Source: Pholiota molesta (taxonomy: Eukaryota; Basidiomycota; Agaricomycetes; Agaricales; Strophariaceae). From it: 64,000 nt of DNA. The stretch covers positions 1-64,000 of the forward strand of contig JACGCK010000125.1 in NCBI GenBank assembly GCA_014925825.1, in the 5' to 3' direction. The notes beneath the pieces are model-generated. The model was not told the DNA's origin, searched no databases, and saw only the letters and a list, made by a program, of their open reading frames with translations. A program made the translations under genes and the position numbers. Positions 1-10,499 of this stretch are shown in pieces. Positions within the stretch are counted from its first letter, which is position 1. Every line of letters begins with the position of its first letter.

Positions 1-361
1 ACTTTCGTCTATCCGATTACAAACTTCTGCTGGGAAGCCGAAATTTTGAGCATGGCCATGAAATCGAGTTCTACGATTTCAGCATCGGCACTTGGATGCC
101 CTGCCTCTGGAGCTCGAAGCATCTTGTGAAAGGGAAAAACACACTTCTTCAAGTGCGCTATGCTGAATGCTATACTGACTGAGCGCGTCGTACGGAAATA
201 TTATGTAGCATTGTGATCCAATATTATGTACATATGCGAATATGATCCTTTATGCACTAGAAAACCCCAAATGCTTCTAAAGGGTCATCAATATTACGGT
301 TAACCACATAGAAAGGGAATACGCACCTCTAGCCCACTGACGTTTATCTAAAATTGAGGAC
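1..361. other. No gene recognised at the left edge
   Basis: No ORF with a recognisable motif is seen on either strand. The stretch lies downstream of the stop codon of the minus-strand KOW pseudogene and probably holds its old 3' flank. It is AT-rich with no obvious repeat. Confidence 0.5.
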
Positions 362-758
362 TTACAACTTGAACTCCTTGCGTATGGAAGTCATTACATT
401 TTTGTTGAGTTTCTTGTCGTTGTCGGACTCCTTTGCTTTACAGAGATGTTCAGGGGCAATGTGCAGTGTCTTGCTAGTCAGCGTGTCTACAGTATTCGCT
501 ACATGATTCACGACTGCCAAGACTATCATGATACCGTTACTGCGGTCGAGATGAGCAATACGCCGCACATACTTGCCGCAATGTTCGCCTTGGATGACCA
601 TGAGAAGACCATGATCATAAGATGGACTAGGATTTTTTGGGGCTACCCAGTGTGGCTTGAGCGGATAATTCGTCTTATGCTTTGGATGAAAGATACCGAG
701 GTGACCATCCACGCATAAAATGACCACGTCTTTCAGTTGCTTTTTGTAGGAACCACCA
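362..758 (-). pseudogene. 3' part of a split Spt5-like KOW protein pseudogene
   Basis: On the minus strand this open stretch ends at a stop at 362-364. It reads as the C-terminal part of an Spt5-like protein of the kind often found in multiple copies in Agaricomycetes. A KOW-like segment (GEHCGKYVRRI) sits before a lysine-rich tail. Its natural continuation is the fragment at 3144-4800: the reading (LLAIVD, then GGSYKKQL) is broken exactly where the hAT-type element at 767-3135 sits. It has no start of its own and is not expected to make a protein. Membership of the KOW/Spt5 family is from remembered pattern; the break is seen directly. Confidence 0.7.
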
Positions 759-766
759 TCGACAAT
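759..766. repeat. Left copy of 8-bp target-site duplication of hAT-type element
   Basis: TCGACAAT occurs immediately before the left inverted end at 767 and again at 3136-3143, immediately after the right end. An 8-bp duplication is the hallmark of hAT insertion. Confidence 0.85.
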
Positions 767-785
767 TAAGGCTGAGCACGGGTGC
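767..785 (+). repeat. Left terminal inverted repeat of hAT-type element
   Basis: TAAGGCTGAGCACGGGTGC; it matches the right end 19 of 19 in inverse orientation. Confidence 0.9.
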
Positions 786-945
786 GGGTCCACAAAGGTA
801 ACCCGCAGGTATACCCGTGGGAATACCTGCGGGTCCAGTGATCCGCGGATCCGGGTCACCCGTGACCACGGGTCGGCGCGGATCCAGGTATGACTTTCGG
901 CGTCGGCAGGTTTACCTGCGGGTACCTTCGGGTCGATCCGTAAGT
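786..945. repeat. GGGTA/TACCC-rich subterminal array
   Basis: Closely spaced copies of GGGTA, TACCC and CCGCGG-type words fill this stretch. A second such array lies at about 1808-2012. Arrays of this kind near hAT ends may bind transposase (inference). Confidence 0.6.
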
Positions 946-1231
946 TGGAGCTCCGCTTCAATCGACTCAACCAACATCCAACGGGGAGATTTCTCGTACC
1001 TGCTCACCACCCGCGCTCATCGCCCACGCTCATCAGCCACGCTCACCGCGCCCACCGCACTCCCGCGCACCAATGACGAAGGAAGGGGAGGAGAGAGCAA
1101 GGGGAGACCCGGGAGCGGGAGACCCACAAGGTACGCCCCCCTACGCATTCCGCCCTCGCTCGCCGCTGACCACCACCGCTCCCCACAGCCTCCATGCACA
1201 CGACGAGGCGCTACGGCCAGGCCCCCGCTCG

Positions 1232-1700
1232 ATACGCGCCCGCCCGCGACGTCGTGTCACGTCACCCGCCCGCGACGTCGTGCCACGTCACCCGCCCGCG
1301 ACGTCGTGCCGCGGCGCCCGCACACGACGACAACGGCCCCACACTGCCCGCCACGTCGTCCCGCGGCGCACGACACCACGACGACCAAAGCCCCGCCCCT
1401 CCCGCGACATCGTGCCGCGGCGCACGCGCACAATGACAACGGCCACCCGACGCCCGCCATGTCGCCCCGTCCCGCCCCCCGCTCGCTGTGCACCTGGCAT
1501 GCCATGTCACCCGCCCGCGACATTGTGCCGCGGCGCCCGCACACGATGACATACTGCCCGTTATGTCGTCCCGCGACGCCAACAACGGACGCCCACCACC
1601 CGCCCCCGCGGCGCCCGTACGGTACACCCCGACCACGGCCCCGCACTGTTCGCCACGTCGTCCTGCGGCGCACGACACGATGACGACGGCTCCGCACCCA
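1232..1700. repeat. GC-rich minisatellite inside the hAT-type element
   Basis: Imperfect copies of a unit around CCCGCGACGTCGTGCC recur, at first about every 24 bp and then at wider spacing mixed with CACACGACGACAACGGCCC-like words. Long overlapping ORFs on both strands here (for example 817-1683 and 1262-2257) are by-products of this GC-rich repeat and show no domain. Confidence 0.7.
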
Positions 1701-1807
1701 CACCCCTCCCCTGCACCGTCTGTGCGTACAACGGAGCTGCTCATAAAGCAGCTCCCGCGGCGCAAAGACGCATAGGGAGGGTTTCTGACCCCGTTTGTGG
1801 CCCCCAT

Positions 1808-2012
1808 TGCGGGTACCCTGCGGGTACCTACAGGTAACCTGTGAGTACCTGCAGGGATCCGCGAACAGACGGGTTTACCCTCGGGTACCTGCGACCCGCA
1901 GGTAAATGACCCGCGGATCCGGGTGATCCGTGGGAACAAATCTTTGCGGGTGCGGGTATGGCTTCTGGCAGTTGAAATACCCGCGGGTAAGGATCCGGGT
2001 AACCTGCGGGTG
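1808..2012. repeat. Second GGGTA/TACCC-rich array
   Basis: Dense GGGTA, TACCTGCGGG and CCCGCGG words, mirroring the array at 786-945 in the other half of the GC-rich core. Confidence 0.6.
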
Positions 2013-2052
2013 CACAGGACCCCTGAAAATACACTGAGACTCCTGATGCCAT

Positions 2053-2215
2053 GTTTGGATAGAATTTGAGAAAATTTTTCAAAATGCCACAGGGCTACGT
2101 CAAAAAATTTGGACAAAATTTGGCATTTTCGACGGAAATGCAACAGGTAAACTGTTGGATAAAAATTGGGCCAGAGAGCCATGTCTGATACAAAGTTTGG
2201 ATAAAAATCTGCATT
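2053..2215. repeat. TTTGGATAAAAATTTGG-type repeats
   Basis: Several imperfect copies of TTTGGATAAAAATTTGG occur here and again at about 2960-3075, flanking the only AT-balanced core of the element. They are spaced 30-60 bp apart and look like internal binding-site arrays or remnants of a nested element. Confidence 0.5.
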
Positions 2216-2216
2216 T

Positions 2217-2262
2217 GGCGGGGATCGAACACCCAAACCTGAAAGAAATCTTACCACTCTAC
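2217..2262 (-). other. tRNA-like stretch (A-box and B-box words)
   Basis: The minus strand contains TAGAGTGGTAAG followed about 22 nt later by GTGTTCGATCCCCGCC, similar to the A and B boxes of a tRNA gene. A complete cloverleaf cannot be drawn (no matching 5' acceptor arm), so a truncated tRNA or tRNA-derived SINE fragment is more likely than a working tRNA. Confidence 0.3.
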
Positions 2263-2445
2263 AATATGTACTTTTGGTTTTTTACAACTCTGAATCATTC
2301 TGCGGGTTATGGGTTTGCGCTTTGAACCTCGGACTTGTTCTGTGTAAAGGTGAGCAGTAAATTGATTTTGAATGTAATTTATTATAATTCTCTCTCTTTT
2401 TTTTTTTTTTAGTTCTCACTGTTTATTCGAAAGGCGGCGGAACCC

Positions 2446-2802
2446 ATGGCAAGCATGGATGGGTCAAGGACGTATCAATCATCACTGCGGCTGCGAACAT
2501 TATTATATATACAGGTTTATCAACAACACTTTGGCGCGAAGTTCTATGACAAGCCGCTCGTCTCGCATGCCTTCCCAACCCTCCATTGTTTCGATATAAT
2601 CCCTTCTCAGTCATTCCTCTGCATCTTAAAAACTGCGCCTACCTCTATTGAAGGAGGACTACAGATATCTGCAGATGACCTCCATCTTTTCAAGATTCTC
2701 AAATCTCAACCCGAGAAGATTAGCAATGCAATGAAAGTGTCCCGAAAGCGAACAAAGACCACGGTGACGGGATCAGATAACGAGGACAGCGATCTGGATT
2801 GA
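2446..2802 (+). other. 118-codon ORF in the hAT-type element, unrecognised
   Basis: An ORF preceded by a polypyrimidine run and AG (a good acceptor-like site ending near 2412). Its C-terminus is basic then acidic (SRKRTKTTVT, then SDNEDSDLD). This could be the last exon of a host gene captured by the element. I do not recognise the family and no upstream exon is evident, so it may be non-coding. Confidence 0.25.
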
Positions 2803-3116
2803 CGGACTCATGCTCAGTTCTTTATTAATTTTTTTAAAAACCTCTGACATTCTCTAATAAGTATTCTACACCCGTAAAATACATGTTTATATACTGCGGT
2901 TGGCCCCGCAGGGCCGAAAAATCGAAAATCTGAGCGCTACCCACTTTTTTTGAGGCCTGATCCCGAAATTTGGATAAAAACCGCACTCGGGAGAGCCCTG
3001 GGGCCAAATTTGGATAAAAAACGGCCGATTTGGCCCAAATTTTGTTTGGATAAAAATTGCCAAATCTCGATTTTTTTGGGATCAGGCATTTTGGTGTACT
3101 TTCAGGGGTCCTGGGT

Positions 3117-3135
3117 GCACCCGTGCTCAGCCTTA
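3117..3135 (-). repeat. Right terminal inverted repeat of hAT-type element
   Basis: Reverse complement of the left end, 19 of 19, followed directly by the second copy of TCGACAAT (3136-3143). Confidence 0.9.
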
Positions 3136-3143
3136 TCGACAAT

Positions 3144-4800
3144 AGCTAAAAGCTGAGTGCCGACAAGTTGTTCATTCAACAGTACATGCTGAGGTACAGG
3201 AGGAAGAACGAGGGCGTTGGATTGTGAAACTTGGTTTTCATCGCTTGCCTCAACTCGGGTGGGCGACAGCTGTGATAGCCAATGGTCAAAGGCCGAAGGT
3301 GTCCGTGATGATGGGTCCCATGCTGGTGTTGATGACGATGCTGTGGGCATTGGCGTAGCGCTTCCCGTTGTATCTCCGGTGTTGGTCTGTCGCAAGTTGG
3401 GGTTTGTTCTGTGATGAGGATCTCACATGTTGAAAAACGATAATAGAGATAATTGTGTTCTAGTAATATACCGTTATAGATTAGAGTGCGTAAATAACAT
3501 ATCAAGCAACGTACGAAGCTTCGACAACATCATCACAATCGAGAGTTATCTTGCTGAAAGGGTTGTTCGGGTCATATCTCGTGAATTTGACTTGCAGTCG
3601 AATGCCAGTAGAGTCGTCAAGGACTTCCGTCACCATAGCCGGGTCGCCTTTTCGTGCATGCCCCAATTTTGTGATTAGGACCTCCGTGCCGCACCAAGGA
3701 TGGCGAGGGGTGTTTGTAAGTTTGATGTCATCCGCTGTCGCCTGCTGCGCATGGTGAAAAGGTGTGTCTGTAATGCGCAGGCGATTCAGCTGCATTTCAA
3801 GTGCTGGCTGCAAAAAGGATGAATTAATATCACGAGAACCTTTGAGCTTGAAGGTACTTACTTCGCAAGAACTTGGATCGCCCGTAGTTTGTATCTTATC
3901 CTGCACTTTGGCGACGTCTCCAGTCAACTCGGTCACCCATCCTTGATAGCCTTGTTGAGGACCGTTCAATAACGTCACGAAATCACCGACATGGATGTCC
4001 TTCTGAATGTCATACCAATAAACGATGTGTGTGCCCTTGTCTTTGTACTCCACCTCTGCATGAGCGAGTTCCAGACTTCATATGATGCCATGTTTCCCAG
4101 AAGATTGGACGACGACTTTCTCATCTTCGAAAAAAACCCACTCTTCTGGTCGTGGCCTCTGCTTCAAGTCCAAGCGAACATCAACGCGATTTTTCAGCGC
4201 GAAAGCAAACATCGCCGAAAGACTCCATGGCATTTGGAAGACGGGCGCGGCCAAGGCAGAGTATTCGAACGCTTTGAAGAGGAGGCCATGTACGAACTCC
4301 AGGGGTCCTATGATGATATGTTCGTCTATGGTGTGAATCTCTGCCGAACTAGCCTTTTCAAACTCTTTGCGGTCAAACAACCTGGGTGGGTTTCGAACGG
4401 CAGTGGCTTTTCGCTTTCCCTTTCCCTTTCCATCTTGAGCGGTACCGTACGATAGGCGAGGCACTACAAGCAGAAACACGCCCCAAAAGTGTGTCTGGGA
4501 CACCAAACCAACGTCGCCTTTGTAGAGGCCTTTTCGAATCTGAACCCATTGGCCAGCAGCGCACACGGGTATTCTGTTTTTGGGTAAAGTTAAAAGCTTA
4601 GGGCGGTCGGCTGGTTCGATTATCTGGTATCTCAGTCCTTCTCTGGTGCGAGTGATTCCAGATATGTTCGATAATAGCTGGACGAGGTGGGAATTCATGG
4701 AGCATTCAAGGTACACGTAGCCTCATATATGGCCGGGAGTGAATGCAGAACGAAGTTCATGGATCAAGGCGACATATTCGCTCTCACTCAATTTATTGCG
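3144..4800 (-). pseudogene. 5' and central part of an Spt5-like KOW protein pseudogene
   Basis: Read on the minus strand, this resembles the NGN-KOW part of the transcription elongation factor Spt5, as found in Agaricomycete expanded families. An NGN-like stretch (LVQLLSNISGI, then VQIRKGLYKGDVGLV) is followed by a second KOW-like unit (VGDFVTLLNGPQQGYQGWV). Plausible introns lie at about 3812-3862 (GTAAGT to CAG) and 3424-3505. It is broken in several ways. An in-frame TGA lies at 4078-4080, between two blocks in the same frame. Another in-frame TGA lies upstream near 4723, just after an Spt5-like segment (SESEYVALIHELR). No start is found before the sequence turns AT-rich near 4800. The 3' end is cut by the hAT-type element. 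It is therefore a 5'-truncated, insertion-split relic. Confidence 0.75.
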
Positions 4801-4984
4801 AATGTTTTTTCAAATCTTTTTTTTTTGACTCTTCTACTCCTCAGCTTTCGTATATATTCAATATGTTCAAGCAATTTATTTACTTATCACGCCACTAGCT
4901 ACTGTAGTTTGTATACCACTTACTGAGTAAAGGGCATACCGAGTGACGCTATGTTCTAACCTAGCCGAAATCTAGCTGTGAAGA

Positions 4985-5319
4985 TGATGGTAAGACGAGA
5001 GAAAGAGAAAGCGTGCGAACATATCTTGGCCTTGTTGATAAAGGCCGGAGAAAGGCCAACAGTTTGTCACGTGTATGCCTTCGGGTATCGGTGCGGTTGA
5101 CCCCCAGCGACACCCGTCATACACGTGAGTGCATGCCTTCGTGCACTCACGTGTATCGGAGGAATATTCAGACCTACATAGTATTAGTAATACGCCCTGG
5201 GTCAACCACACCAATACCCGAAGGCATACACGTGACAAACTGTTGGCCTTTCTCCGGCCTTTATCAACAAGGCCAAGATATGTTCGCACACTTTCTCTTT
5301 CTCTCATCTTTCCACCATC
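4985..5319. mobile_element. Fold-back MITE with ~119-bp arms
   Basis: The left arm (about 4985-5103) and right arm (about 5199-5319) are near-perfect inverse copies, differing at only a few sites. They share the outer run gagagaaagagaaag and the inner run cgggta. The ~95-bp centre holds a second, separate palindrome: 15-nt arms ATACACGTGAGTGCA at 5119-5133 and its complement at 5142-5156. No transposase is present. The element is too short to encode one and would be mobilised in trans. I could not settle a target duplication. The ORFs crossing it merely follow the arms. Confidence 0.85.
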
Positions 5320-6063
5320 GCAACACCATCGTCTCCTCGCCAGTAAACACCTTTCCTTTACACCTCCGAACTCAATGTACATAGCTATTAGTTACCATGT
5401 TTATTAGTTAATATATCTATTACTGAGTGGGAGAGACAAAAAAAAAGAGATCTCATCAAAACAATAATAAAGCAATTCATGTAGGTATAACCGTGCACGG
5501 TGAAGCTCGAGCGTGGTGAAGCTCGAGCGCCTGGCGTGCTCTTGGATATCGGGCACTCGGTCATAAAGGTACGAGGTCCGTTAGGCGTGCGCAATTGTTT
5601 GCTGACTTAGAAGGCTAGATAAGCGTAGAATGGAAGTACCGTAGATTTGTTCAAATGCGCTTCAACTTATGAGCTTTAACGCCATGAGCGCGGTCCATCG
5701 CCCTCGGATATATCGGTATGAACCTTTTCATTTTGCATAAGGCGTGCGCACTCATCACTGACCAAGAAGTGCTAGAAAAGCGCACAATTGGAAATGAAAA
5801 ACCGAACAATGGAAGTAAAATTGAAAAATGGAAAATTTCACCCAAGCGCACCACAACTTATCAACATCATTGCTGGCCTGCACGATCTGCCGATTCGACG
5901 AGACTGTGGGGAGCGGATGACTGTCGTGTTTGGTGTTTGGGCGCCCAGAGTGGCCCTGGTAAGTGCCTTCTCTTTCTCTTCCCTTGCCCCCCTCCCCAGT
6001 GTATCTCAAGCATCGCTCATCACTCTTTGCCCTCTATTTCTCTTTTTTCCGTCTTCCATCTAG
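5320..6063. other. Intergenic and possible 5' leader of the KDZ gene
   Basis: No recognised protein. A GTAAGT donor near 5959 and a pyrimidine-rich stretch ending in TAG at 6061-6063, directly before the ATG at 6064, suggest a leader intron, or an upstream exon ending near 5959. A short direct repeat (GGTGAAGCTCGAGCG twice) lies near 5500-5530. Confidence 0.4.
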
Positions 6064-9000
6064 ATGTATGCCCAAATAAGTCCGTGCAACTTACTTAAGC
6101 GCAAGGAGAAGCGAGTGGCTCATGAAGAAACGGAACTGAAAAGAGCGCGGAAAGACCCAACGATAGAGTTGTCGGCTCAGGTTCTTCATACGGTGACGAC
6201 GCACAATAGCATCAAAACATCAACTGTGGTACTAGACTCCGCAGAAGCACCAGGAGCCACTTTCGGCGTGGAATCTCCTGCGGGGACGGCTTCGCCTGCG
6301 ACAGGGAATCTTGATGATGAAAATACAATGAAGTCCAAGGCAAGTGTGTATGCAACTGCTCAATAAAGTATATTCTCACCTTTCGACCAGATTTCCGAGC
6401 ACCTTCAGTCGTTTTTGGACTCGCAAAGTCACTTCCAAAAGGCTTTATTTGCCCACAAATTTTACCCCCTGATCGGCACGCCATGTCTATGCGGGCGAGC
6501 AAAGCGATCTGTGTGCTGCGGCGACTGCTACGGCCATAACGCCACTTGCTCTGAATGTTTTATTTCACAACATGCAGCTATGCCAACGCACTGGGTGAAA
6601 GTCTGGCTCGAGGATTCGGGGTTTTTTGCGCGACACGACATCTCACTACTTCGTCAAGGTGGCTTCGCGATTCCACTCGGTCATGGGGGCCAGCCTTGTC
6701 CCCGTCCTTCTGACGAGCATGGTGGCCCAAATCCGGAGAACAACCACGTAACATTCCACCTCATCGACTCTAATGGGATTCACAACACCAAAGTCCAGTT
6801 TTGTGGTTGCCGTGGGACGCCTGATCGAGTGGACCAGCTCCTTAACTTTGGTTTCTTCCCAGCAACTACCAAGCGACCTACCATGGCGTTTTCATTTAAT
6901 ATGCTTCACCAGTTCCACATCCACCACCTGGAGTCCAAGCTTGCCGCATACGATTATATTGGAGCTCTCCGCCGACTAACTGATAATGTCTTTACGCGTG
7001 ATGTCTCGGTGAGTTCGCTATGATATTGACCATGCTACTACCTTTCTAATCGACTGCTCAGGATCCTTATCAGCAATTTTTGATCGTCAAGCGCTTTTGG
7101 AGCATTCTAGCAGCGACGGAGCGCCTTGGTCAATGCCACGGTATCGACAAGCTGATGCCCCACCGCCCGGCTGGCAACTTGGTCGTATTTTGCCCTTCTT
7201 GCCCTGAACCGAGTTTTAACATGGAAGAGCGATGGCAAGAGACGCCGAGCCATCTGAAGTATGCTTTTTTTAATGCTTTAGGAACCCGCTAACGGTGTAT
7301 GTAGACATCTTAACCACACATTGTTGACTCTCGACGGAAATTTTCATGCTAATCGCTACAAGAAGAACAGCTCCCCGGACGACTACTCGCTGTTTGCTGG
7401 ACGTGCCTACTATCCAAAGGACTCCGAATTCAAAGCCTACCTGAGGTCTCTGCCGGCAAAGGACATCATCGATGTACGTAGCTCCAAATGAACGATCTTA
7501 CACCTCTTAACTAACCCGAGATCGCTCAGAAAATTGACTGCCCCATAAAGGCAGTGAAATCGCAGAACAAATGTGCTGAGAATTTGGCCGAGACGGGCGT
7601 CATCAATGTTCAATGTCCGGATGTCATTGTACGCTCTACAGTGGATCTTCAACGTGGAGAAAGGTGATTTACGCTTTTTGAGATTTAATCGAGCTCGCTA
7701 ACAGTCGGGCTTCCGAAGATTTGCAAATAGCGACTTTGCTGTCAAGCATGCCATCGAACAGACGATGGATTTACACACTGGAAAGCCCTTTATAAACAGC
7801 GCAGGATACATGGGCTCGTATGACATGTCTTGTTCGTATTCTATCAACATGCATGCACGCTTTCTCGAACGATTTCCAGATGTGGCGCCTGCAGTCCCTA
7901 AATTCACTTTTCTTATCCCGCTTGTCCATGTCAACAATCACAAGGAGAATTGCGTGTACAAGTACGCCTGTTCCTACATGGAAAATGCAGGCCATTTTCA
8001 CGGCGAAACGGCCGAGCATGTATGGGCGGAGTTGAATCAAGTGGCTCCTCAAACGTGTCAAATGAACAACGGACATCGACAAGACGTATTAATTGATCAC
8101 CACAGTGACTGGAATTGGAAAAGGTCGTTAATATGGGTGAGCAATGCAAACTGATGGGCGTATTTGATACTTACCTCCTATAATAGCTGCCACGTTAGCG
8201 AATGAAGTTGTTCGTGATCGAGAGCTTTTTTCCCAGAAGAGAGAGCAATTCATCGGGCTTTCGGCAACCTACGCAGAGCGTGTCCCTATCTGGAACCTTG
8301 AAGATCACAATCTCCGTACGGTTAACGCTGATAAACAAGTTCAATGTGTCTTTCGTCATAGGAAGTCCAGAGGTACGATGATTGCATTAACTGTCAATTA
8401 ATTCTCTCTGAAAGGACATCCACAGTTCCCACTCAAGCGAAACTGTTTGCCGCTTTGGTGGAGGCTGCTGCTCCTAAAGATCCTGAAGATCGCTTTCAAA
8501 CACAGCCTACACTGGCCATCACAGTCATCAATGAAGCGCTGTATATCGAACATAATCAGTACGTCTTTCCTACTAGGCAATGGCACGGGTAACCCCGGGT
8601 ATCCCGAGGGCTACCCGTACCCATACCCGTACCCATACCCGACGTACCCGCGCGATACATTCAAGTGGCTAAAACGGAACTGATCAACAGCTACAGGCGA
8701 GAGGTGGCAGTGGCCATTTCGAAGTGTGAGACAAATCCAGTCAAGAACGCCGACATAAAAAGGCTACGAAAGAACCTGCGCACCCGAATAGATGCCTGGC
8801 GCAAAATTCAGGAGGAACTCTATGGCGACGGGCTTTCCAGCCTCAGGACTTCACATGCTCCATCAGAGGTATCACTGGATGAACCTGAACAGGAGCATCT
8901 GTACCTACCGTCGAACCTCACTGACGATCAGCTCGAAACTTGCCACCTGGGATCCCTCGCCACAATAGAGTTGTCATTGAGGCGAGGACGAATGTTCGAC

Positions 9001-10114
9001 GCTATACGAAATATTCAGCTTGGTCGAAAGACATGTGATGCGCTCAACCGTGACAAGAATCAAAATGCTCGTAGTCAAGTCCAAAAGACGCGAGCAATTA
9101 CGAGGTTCGAAAAGCCGGAAAAGCTTATTGCAGCTGAAATGGCAAACTACAACGTGTGTCAGAAAGCTTTGATCACTCTGGGAGGTACGGCCTACGCGGA
9201 AACGTTCCCAATCATGACCGTTGAAGACACATATTGCAAGTCTACCCATTTGCGACACGAGATAGGAGACTCGAGGCTGAACAACGGACATATCTACAAC
9301 ACGGGTGTCACCGCCGGCGCGCAGAGTCAGCCAACCGCTTCGCTTCAATGTGAGGGGCTCGAGATGGCTACAGGGAGTGCGGCGGTAGTGGGGACTCAAG
9401 GCTCTAAAGCCAAACCATGTCAGTAAATCAGGCATTTCTGTCATCTGTGTTTCACTAACATAATTTTCAGGTAATGATAAGAAGGTTGCCAAAGATCGAA
9501 AAGGAATGAATCGAAAACTTGCGACCACGGAAAACAGTGTCGGTAAGCACGCTTCCTTAGTTATGTATTCCATAACAAAATCACTTAATGTTTCCCATGA
9601 ATTTTCAGATAGTACGGAACAGCACGAGGGCGGTTGGATTTGGCGGCTAAGGATGAAAGATCTTTCTTCACAGGAAATTCAAGAATGGTCGGACGAAAGT
9701 GCGTAATGATCTATGATCACTTGTTTGAGATTTTAAACATAATGTATAGGCGACCGTGTTCAATACTTTCGTGCCGAAGCTGAAATGTTGCGCTGGCAGG
9801 AAGAGCATGAGCAAAAGCAGGCGCAATTCATGCGTTGCATTCGAAGCTTCGCAAAAATGTCTCAAATCTGGAAGACGCTCGGAGAGCGTAATGCTCATCG
9901 TCCTGGTTGGGTCGCTCATGCCCAAAAATCCGCTGCAAATTACGCCAAATTGGAGCACGATGCCAAACAGCGTTTTCGTGCTTGCGGGTACAGCCACCGG
10001 GTGGACGCCATGGAGAGTTCCAACCCACCTTTACTGGCCGACTTGGTCCAGCGTGATCGGGAGGCGCTTAAGGTTGATTCAACGGTCATGGAAGCGCTGT
10101 TGTGTTTTCCGTAA
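6064..10114 (+). CDS. KDZ-superfamily transposase, many exons, probable single frameshift
   Basis: The product is a DNA transposase of the fungal KDZ (Kyakuja-Dileera-Zisupton) group. After a low-complexity N-terminus comes the CxC2-type cysteine cluster (CLCGRAKRSVCCGDC, then ATCSECFISQH). The catalytic core follows, with SYDMSCSYSINMHARF (Asp) near 7815-7865 and AGHFHGETAEHVWAELNQ (Glu) near 7985-8040. The tail is a charged helical region rich in Arg and Glu (8700-10114). Exons run roughly 6064-6339, 6391-7008, 7062-7258, 7305-7473, 7530-7663, 7719-~8130, 8187-8372, 8426-8558, 8691-~9415, then three short ones to the stop at 10112-10114. Intron 1 appears to use a GC donor (AAG|GCAAGT). At 8114-8120 the frame must shift by one base within GGAAAAGG to join the next exon, so the copy is probably inactive, unless this is a sequencing error. 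The element's ends were not found. Confidence 0.85.
8583..8656. repeat. GGGTA/TACCC tract inside a KDZ intron
   Basis: About 70 bp of tandem ACCCRTACCC and CGGGTA words lie in the predicted intron 8559-8690 of the KDZ gene (donor GTACGT, acceptor AACAG). The same words fill the subterminal arrays of the hAT-type element at 767-3135. It may be a remnant of such an element that now sits harmlessly in an intron. Confidence 0.55.
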
Positions 10115-10499
10115 GTAATAAATCAGGTAAATAACGAACAAGGACGGCCGATTAGCTGTTAAACGAGTCCGATTCTCTGAAGTTCTCTGATAATCAGCCG
10201 TTTAACAGTGTTGTTGGTCCGTTTTAACTAGCTATGGACTTCTATTAACATTAATGTTGTACCTATTTTTATTGTTCATTGATTGTTCAATAAATTTCTT
10301 TTGATTGATCATTATATTACTTCGTTTGAACATGGCTTATTTCATTTGAACATGACTTCTTTCATTTGAACATGATCAATTGGTTTGAACGAGACCTTGC
10401 ATATGACACTCCGATTAAGAAACTTTATGTTTAAACATGTTCAAACACGTTCAAACGAAATTCTATGGGTAAGGCGAGGTTTAAACAAAGTCTACCTGG
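10115..10499. repeat. AT-rich spacer with GTTTGAACATG repeats
   Basis: No gene is seen. Four direct copies of (C/G)(A/G)TTTGAACATG-like words lie at about 10322-10390, and inverse copies (CATGTTCAAAC) at 10433-10455. Near 10140-10215 an imperfect hairpin shares CTGTTAAACG in both arms. The pattern suggests one or two decayed MITEs. Confidence 0.45.

Larger units (their letters stand above)
767..3135. mobile_element. Non-autonomous hAT-type DNA transposon (2,369 bp)
   Basis: The element has perfect 19-bp inverted ends, TAAGGCTGAGCACGGGTGC at 767-785 and its reverse complement at 3117-3135, flanked by the 8-bp duplication TCGACAAT. Both the 8-bp target duplication and the TAAGG end fit hAT elements. 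Subterminal regions are rich in GGGTA/TACCC motifs, also common in hAT elements. No transposase motif is visible, so it would depend on an enzyme encoded elsewhere. It interrupts the KOW pseudogene within a codon-level continuous reading, which confirms the ends independently. A copy of the sequence next to the right end, in inverse orientation, occurs inside the element around 2010-2045, which hints at internal rearrangement or nesting. Confidence 0.88.

Noticed and set aside
817..2257. Long overlapping ORFs of up to 331 codons on both strands
   Set aside because: They lie in the GC-rich minisatellite of the hAT-type element, are Pro/Arg-rich in every frame and have no domain.
5013..5407. 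Paired ORFs of similar sequence on opposite strands
   Set aside because: They are produced by the inverse arms of the fold-back MITE.
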